A stretch of 64,000 nucleotides of DNA, from the NCBI GenBank assembly GCA_040398525.1, contig JBBATY010000003.1, forward strand, positions 1-64,000. The letters run 5' to 3'. This DNA is from VFMC01 sp040398525. Its GTDB lineage: Bacteria; Actinomycetota; Acidimicrobiia; Acidimicrobiales; Ilumatobacteraceae. The notes under the pieces were generated by a model that saw only the letters and a program-made list of their open reading frames with translations, ran no database searches and was not told where the DNA came from. The translations under genes and the position numbers were made by a program. Numbering within the stretch: position 1 is the stretch's first letter; each line of letters starts with the position of its first letter. Shown piece after piece: positions 61,110 to 64,000 of the stretch.

Positions 61110-62427
61110 GCGACAGCCCCTCGAGCAGGTCGCCGAACTTCTCGACCGCGGCACTGCGCCGAGTGGGCAGGTGCTCGAGCGGCGGATCGCTCGCCCGGTA
61201 GCGCTTCAGGATTTGGCGGGCCACGGTGACCTTGTGCACCTCGTCAGGCCCGTCATAGATGCGTGCGGCCCGGGCGGCGCGATACATCGACTCGAGCGGC
61301 AGGTCGGTGGTGTAGCCGAGCGATCCATGGATCTGGATCGCCCGGTCGATGACGTTGTACAGCACCTTGGCGCCCCAGAACTTGATGACCCCGATCTCCA
61401 CCCGTGCGTCGCTGTAGTGGCGACCCGCGGCGTGGAGCTGGTCCATCTTCCACGCGGCCTGCAGGGTGAGCAGCCGCGCCGCCTGCATCTCGGCGTAGCT
61501 CTCGGCGATCCAGTCCTGCACCATCTGCTTCTCGGCGAGCAGCGAGCCATGGGTGTAGCGAGTGAGCGCCCGCTCGCACAGCATGTCGAAGGCCCGCTGG
61601 CTCTGGCCCAGCCAGCGCATCGCGTGGTGGATACGGCCGGGGCCGAGCCGCTTCTGGGCGAGTGCGAACCCCTGGCCGAGGCCCTCCTCGCCGCCGACGA
61701 TGTTCTCGTACGGTACGCGGACGTTGTCGTACCTGATCTCCGCGTGCCCACCGGGCTCGCCGGTGCGATGGTCGGGCTCGCCCATGGTGGGCACGTCGCG
61801 CAGGATGTTGACCCCGGGGGTCGAGGTCGGGACGATGACCATCGAGTAGTTGCGGTACGGGGTCTCGTAGTCACCCGTCTTCACCATCACGATCAGGAAG
61901 TCGGCGATCGACGCGTTCGACGAGAACCACTTGTGCCCGTTGATCACCCATTCGTCGCCATCGCGCGTGGCCGTCGTGGAGAGCAGCGTCGGGTCGGCGC
62001 CCGCACCGGGCTCGGTCATCGAGAAGCAACTGCGCAGCTTGCCGTCGAGCAACGGCTGCATCCACTGCTCGCGCTGGGCGGAAGTGCCGCCGACCGCGAG
62101 CAGCTCGGCATTGCCGCTGTCGGGTGCGTTGTTACCGAAGATCGACGGGGCATAGCCGCACTGGCCGAGGATCTCGTGCATCAGGCCGAGCTTCACCTGG
62201 CCGAAGCCGAGCCCACCCATGTCAGGCGGCAGGTGCGCAGCCCACAGGCCCTGGCGCTTGACCTCCTCCTTCAGCGGCGCGGTGATCTCGAGGAAGCGGC
62301 GCCGGCCCTCGGGGGTGCGCCACACGTCGGCGAGCGTCTCGAGCGGGATGATCTCCTCGCGCACGAACGTGCGCATCCAGTCGAGCTTCTCCTGGAACTC
62401 GGGCTCGGTCGCGAAATCCCATGCCAT
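61099..62427 (-). CDS. Acyl-CoA dehydrogenase, long type
   Basis: 442 residues. Seen: WAAHLPPDMGGLGFGQVKL, FSMTEPGAGADPTLLSTTA, INGHKWFSSNASIADF and the end GSLGYTTDLPLESMYRAARA with YDGPDEVHKV. This ending is typical of the larger ACAD10/11-like or FadE-type dehydrogenases. It oxidises acyl-CoA with electron transfer to ETF; the substrate is unknown. The ATG at 62427 (MAWDFATE) has GGGGAG 9 bases upstream. Upstream extension of the frame runs into the N gap and is not coding. Confidence 0.92.
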   Translation of the reverse strand: MAWDFATEPEFQEKLDWMRTFVREEIIPLETLADVWRTPEGRRRFLEITAPLKEEVKRQGLWAAHLPPDMGGLGFGQVKLGLMHEILGQCGYAPSIFGNNAPDSGNAELLAVGGTSAQREQWMQPLLDGKLRSCFSMTEPGAGADPTLLSTTATRDGDEWVINGHKWFSSNASIADFLIVMVKTGDYETPYRNYSMVIVPTSTPGVNILRDVPTMGEPDHRTGEPGGHAEIRYDNVRVPYENIVGGEEGLGQGFALAQKRLGPGRIHHAMRWLGQSQRAFDMLCERALTRYTHGSLLAEKQMVQDWIAESYAEMQAARLLTLQAAWKMDQLHAAGRHYSDARVEIGVIKFWGAKVLYNVIDRAIQIHGSLGYTTDLPLESMYRAARAARIYDGPDEVHKVTVARQILKRYRASDPPLEHLPTRRSAAVEKFGDLLEGLSLNA

Positions 62428-62619
62428 GTCGTCCAACTCCCCTGGTCGGTCGTGCGGTGAGCGATGAGGCTCGTAGCCAGCCTCACTCGTCACCGAGTAC
62501 GGACCGGACTGTAGTGGGGGCACACCCGCTGCCGGGATGTCGGCGACGACTGCACATCTGCCGGGGGGACGTGCCAACATCGACAGCGACCCACCTGTCC
62601 TGCGGGTGACGCCGAGCCG

Positions 62620-62834
62620 ATGGACCCGACCACCACCCCTCTCGACATCCAGATCGACCGTGAGCGCGCGGTCACCGTGGTGTTCGAAGACGGGGTGGAG
62701 TGCATCTTCCCCGTCGACGCGATGCGTGCCGTGTGCCCGTGCGCCACCTGCCGGGGCATGCGCGAGCGCGGCGACCAGGCGTGGCCTCGCCCGGGTGCCG
62801 GCACCACGATCGCCGTACGCCACGCCGAGTTGAA
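62620..62834 (+). CDS. DUF971 domain protein, 3' end lost in assembly gap
   Basis: The first 71 codons survive before the run of N. Seen: IQIDRERAVTVVFEDGVECIF and VCPCATCRGMRERG, the normal DUF971 signature (a domain also found at the N-terminus of gamma-butyrobetaine hydroxylase). Family members are about 100-120 residues, so perhaps 30-50 residues are missing. Possible roles include iron-sulfur or molybdopterin-related assembly, not shown here. Confidence 0.8.
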
Positions 62835-62934
62835 NNNNNNNNNNNNNNNNNNNNNNNNNNNNNNNNNNNNNNNNNNNNNNNNNNNNNNNNNNNNNNNNNN
62901 NNNNNNNNNNNNNNNNNNNNNNNNNNNNNNNNNN
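62835..62934. other. Assembly gap of exactly 100 N
   Basis: A run of 100 N is the default size for an unknown-length scaffold join. The true distance and the genes inside it are unknown. The flanking frames happen to match, so a single open frame can be read across it; that fusion is artificial. Confidence 0.99.
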
Positions 62935-63702
62935 TGCGGCGAGTGCCTGGTGCAGGCTGCGGTCGGATCGCACTGTGTCGACTGCGCCAAGGCCTCCCGG
63001 CCAGCGACCAGCTTCAGAGCCAAGTCGTGGAACGCGCGCCAGCTCACCTTGGTCGCCAACGTGCTCATCGCCGTCAACGTCGCCGTGTTCGCGCTGGTCA
63101 CTGTGGCCGACCCGACGTCGCTCACCGGCCGCGGCGGCATCAGCAAGCTGCAGTACGAGCTCGGCCTGAACAAACTGCTGCTCGCCCAGACCGACGAGTG
63201 GTACCGGCTGGTCACGAGCGGGTTCCTGCACTTCGGTGTGCTGCACATCGCGTTCAACATGCTGCTGCTCTACCAACTCGGCCAACTGCTCGAGCGATCG
63301 CTCGGCAGGCTGCGCTTCGGCCTGCTCTACGGCGCCAGCCTGCTCGCCGGTTCGTTCGGTGTGCTGCTGCTGACGGGCAACCGTCTTGCGATCACGGGCG
63401 GCGCATCCGGCGCAGTGTTCGGGTTGATGGCGGCGGCAGCGATCGGCCTGCACCGCCAGGGCGTGAACATCTTCAGCACGGGCCTCGGCACCACGTTGGT
63501 GCTCAACTTGGTGCTCACCTTCGCCGTCCCCGGCATCTCGATCGGCGGCCATCTCGGTGGCGCGATCGGCGGTGCGATCTGCGGGTGGTTCATGCTCGCC
63601 CCACGCTGGAAGCCCACCCCCCGCAAGGTCGCCCTCGTCGTGCCGATCGTCGTGGCGGTGGTGTCGGTGATCGGCAGCGTCATCGTCGTCTCCCTGGTCT
63701 GA
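62935..63702 (+). CDS. Rhomboid intramembrane serine protease, 5' end lost in gap
   Basis: 255 residues remain. They begin inside an N-terminal zinc-finger region (CGECLVQAAVGSHCVDC), followed by six membrane spans. The catalytic serine is in TGGASGAVFGLMAA, the histidine in GGHLGGAIGGAI, and HFGVLHIAFNMLLLYQLG is the usual first-loop signature. It cleaves transmembrane proteins within the membrane. The front of the zinc finger is missing. It ends 25 bases before a convergent gene. Confidence 0.9.
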   Translation, partial: CGECLVQAAVGSHCVDCAKASRPATSFRAKSWNARQLTLVANVLIAVNVAVFALVTVADPTSLTGRGGISKLQYELGLNKLLLAQTDEWYRLVTSGFLHFGVLHIAFNMLLLYQLGQLLERSLGRLRFGLLYGASLLAGSFGVLLLTGNRLAITGGASGAVFGLMAAAAIGLHRQGVNIFSTGLGTTLVLNLVLTFAVPGISIGGHLGGAIGGAICGWFMLAPRWKPTPRKVALVVPIVVAVVSVIGSVIVVSLV

Positions 63703-63727
63703 CAGCGGCCGTCAGCCCGCCGAGCCG

Positions 63728-64000
63728 TCAGCCGACGGTGACGTCGACCCGGGTGTCGTTGAAGCAGGCGCCACCAGCGAGTGGGTCCGATGTCGGGCTG
63801 GTGAGCAGGTTCACACCGCGACGACCATCGTGGTCGCGCAGCCAGATTCCCTTGGCCATCACGGCGACCCCCGGCCGCACATCGGTCGACACCACCAACC
63901 GGACCCGCACCTCGCCACGCTCGTTGTGCACGCGCACCATCGAGCCGTCGTCGAGGCCCCGCGCGGACGCGTCGTCGGGATGCATCGCCACGGTCGGCTC
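63728..64000 (-). CDS. Molybdopterin oxidoreductase, C-terminal dinucleotide-binding domain (5' end off window)
   Basis: The last 90 residues of a larger protein. Seen: VAMHPDDASARGLDDGSMVRV, NERGEVRVRLVVSTDVRPGV, AKGIWLRDHDG and GGACFNDTRVDV. This is the conserved C-terminal cofactor-binding domain of the formate dehydrogenase/DMSO reductase family, which contacts the molybdopterin guanine dinucleotide. Which oxidoreductase it belongs to cannot be told from the tail alone. Confidence 0.88.
   Translation of the reverse strand, partial: EPTVAMHPDDASARGLDDGSMVRVHNERGEVRVRLVVSTDVRPGVAVMAKGIWLRDHDGRRGVNLLTSPTSDPLAGGACFNDTRVDVTVG

Overview
The window reads as a chromosomal segment of a high-GC actinobacterium. 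The best fit is the class Acidimicrobiia (Ilumatobacter-like), inferred from gene content and order rather than from a marker gene. Actinobacterial hallmarks are a DUF3499 gene near phosphomannomutase, a CofD/FbiA homologue (coenzyme F420), mycothiol S-conjugate amidase, an LpdA-type flavoprotein lacking one redox cysteine, a fused biotin carboxylase-BCCP subunit, a WS/DGAT acyltransferase and several secreted proteins with Thr/Pro linkers. A run of exactly 100 N at 62835-62934 shows this is draft or scaffolded sequence. I see no rRNA, tRNA, CRISPR array, insertion sequence, prophage or replication origin, and no gene-free stretch longer than about 170 bases apart from the N run.

Layout. 1-6163 (minus): truncated LysM-type secreted protein, Trm112-like protein, phosphomannomutase, a large membrane protein, a CPBP protease and DUF3499. 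6299-8242: ftsH. 8228-17986: envelope genes (thioredoxin-like protein, DUF5719, a 1151-residue GT2/membrane protein, a small unknown, a SpoIID-like secreted protein, a MOP-type flippase). 18012-30973: sugar-nucleotide and glycan block with gmd, a GT4-cofD pair, a GDP-mannose-pyrophosphorylase-like gene, a His-rich unknown, three overlapping GT4 genes, rmlD, rmlB, rmlC, rmlA and an LCP ligase. 31052-33623: divergent birA and acyl-CoA carboxylase alpha subunit. 33648-39598: SUKH-like protein, lpdA, M15 carboxypeptidase, lysS and dapD. 39693-51575: fatty-acid and lipid enzymes (two SDRs, an acyl-CoA dehydrogenase, WS/DGAT), PilZ, LapA-like, a RecB-type nuclease with PAP2, DUF2207 and a CrtC-like lipocalin. 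51744-64000: S9 peptidase, nudC, thiolase, nuclease lipoprotein, ChbG deacetylase, SCP2 protein, mca, PEBP lipoprotein, GGDEF-EAL protein, acyl-CoA dehydrogenase, then the gap with a truncated DUF971 gene on one side and a truncated rhomboid on the other, and the C-terminus of a molybdopterin oxidoreductase.

How the genes fit together. Phosphomannomutase, the Man-1-P guanylyltransferase homologue and Gmd make GDP-mannose and a 6-deoxy derivative. RmlA-D make dTDP-rhamnose. The GT2 and GT4 enzymes, flippase and LCP ligase would assemble and attach a surface glycan. BirA biotinylates the carboxylase encoded beside it.

The most striking unannotated pattern is in the promoters. At 22 gene starts a TANNNT-like hexamer ends 6-8 bases before the ATG or GTG with no Shine-Dalgarno sequence, which is the expected signature of leaderless mRNAs. 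It marks likely operon heads and settles several start codons. Elsewhere, internal operon genes use ATGA/GTGA overlaps or a GGAG-type ribosome binding site.
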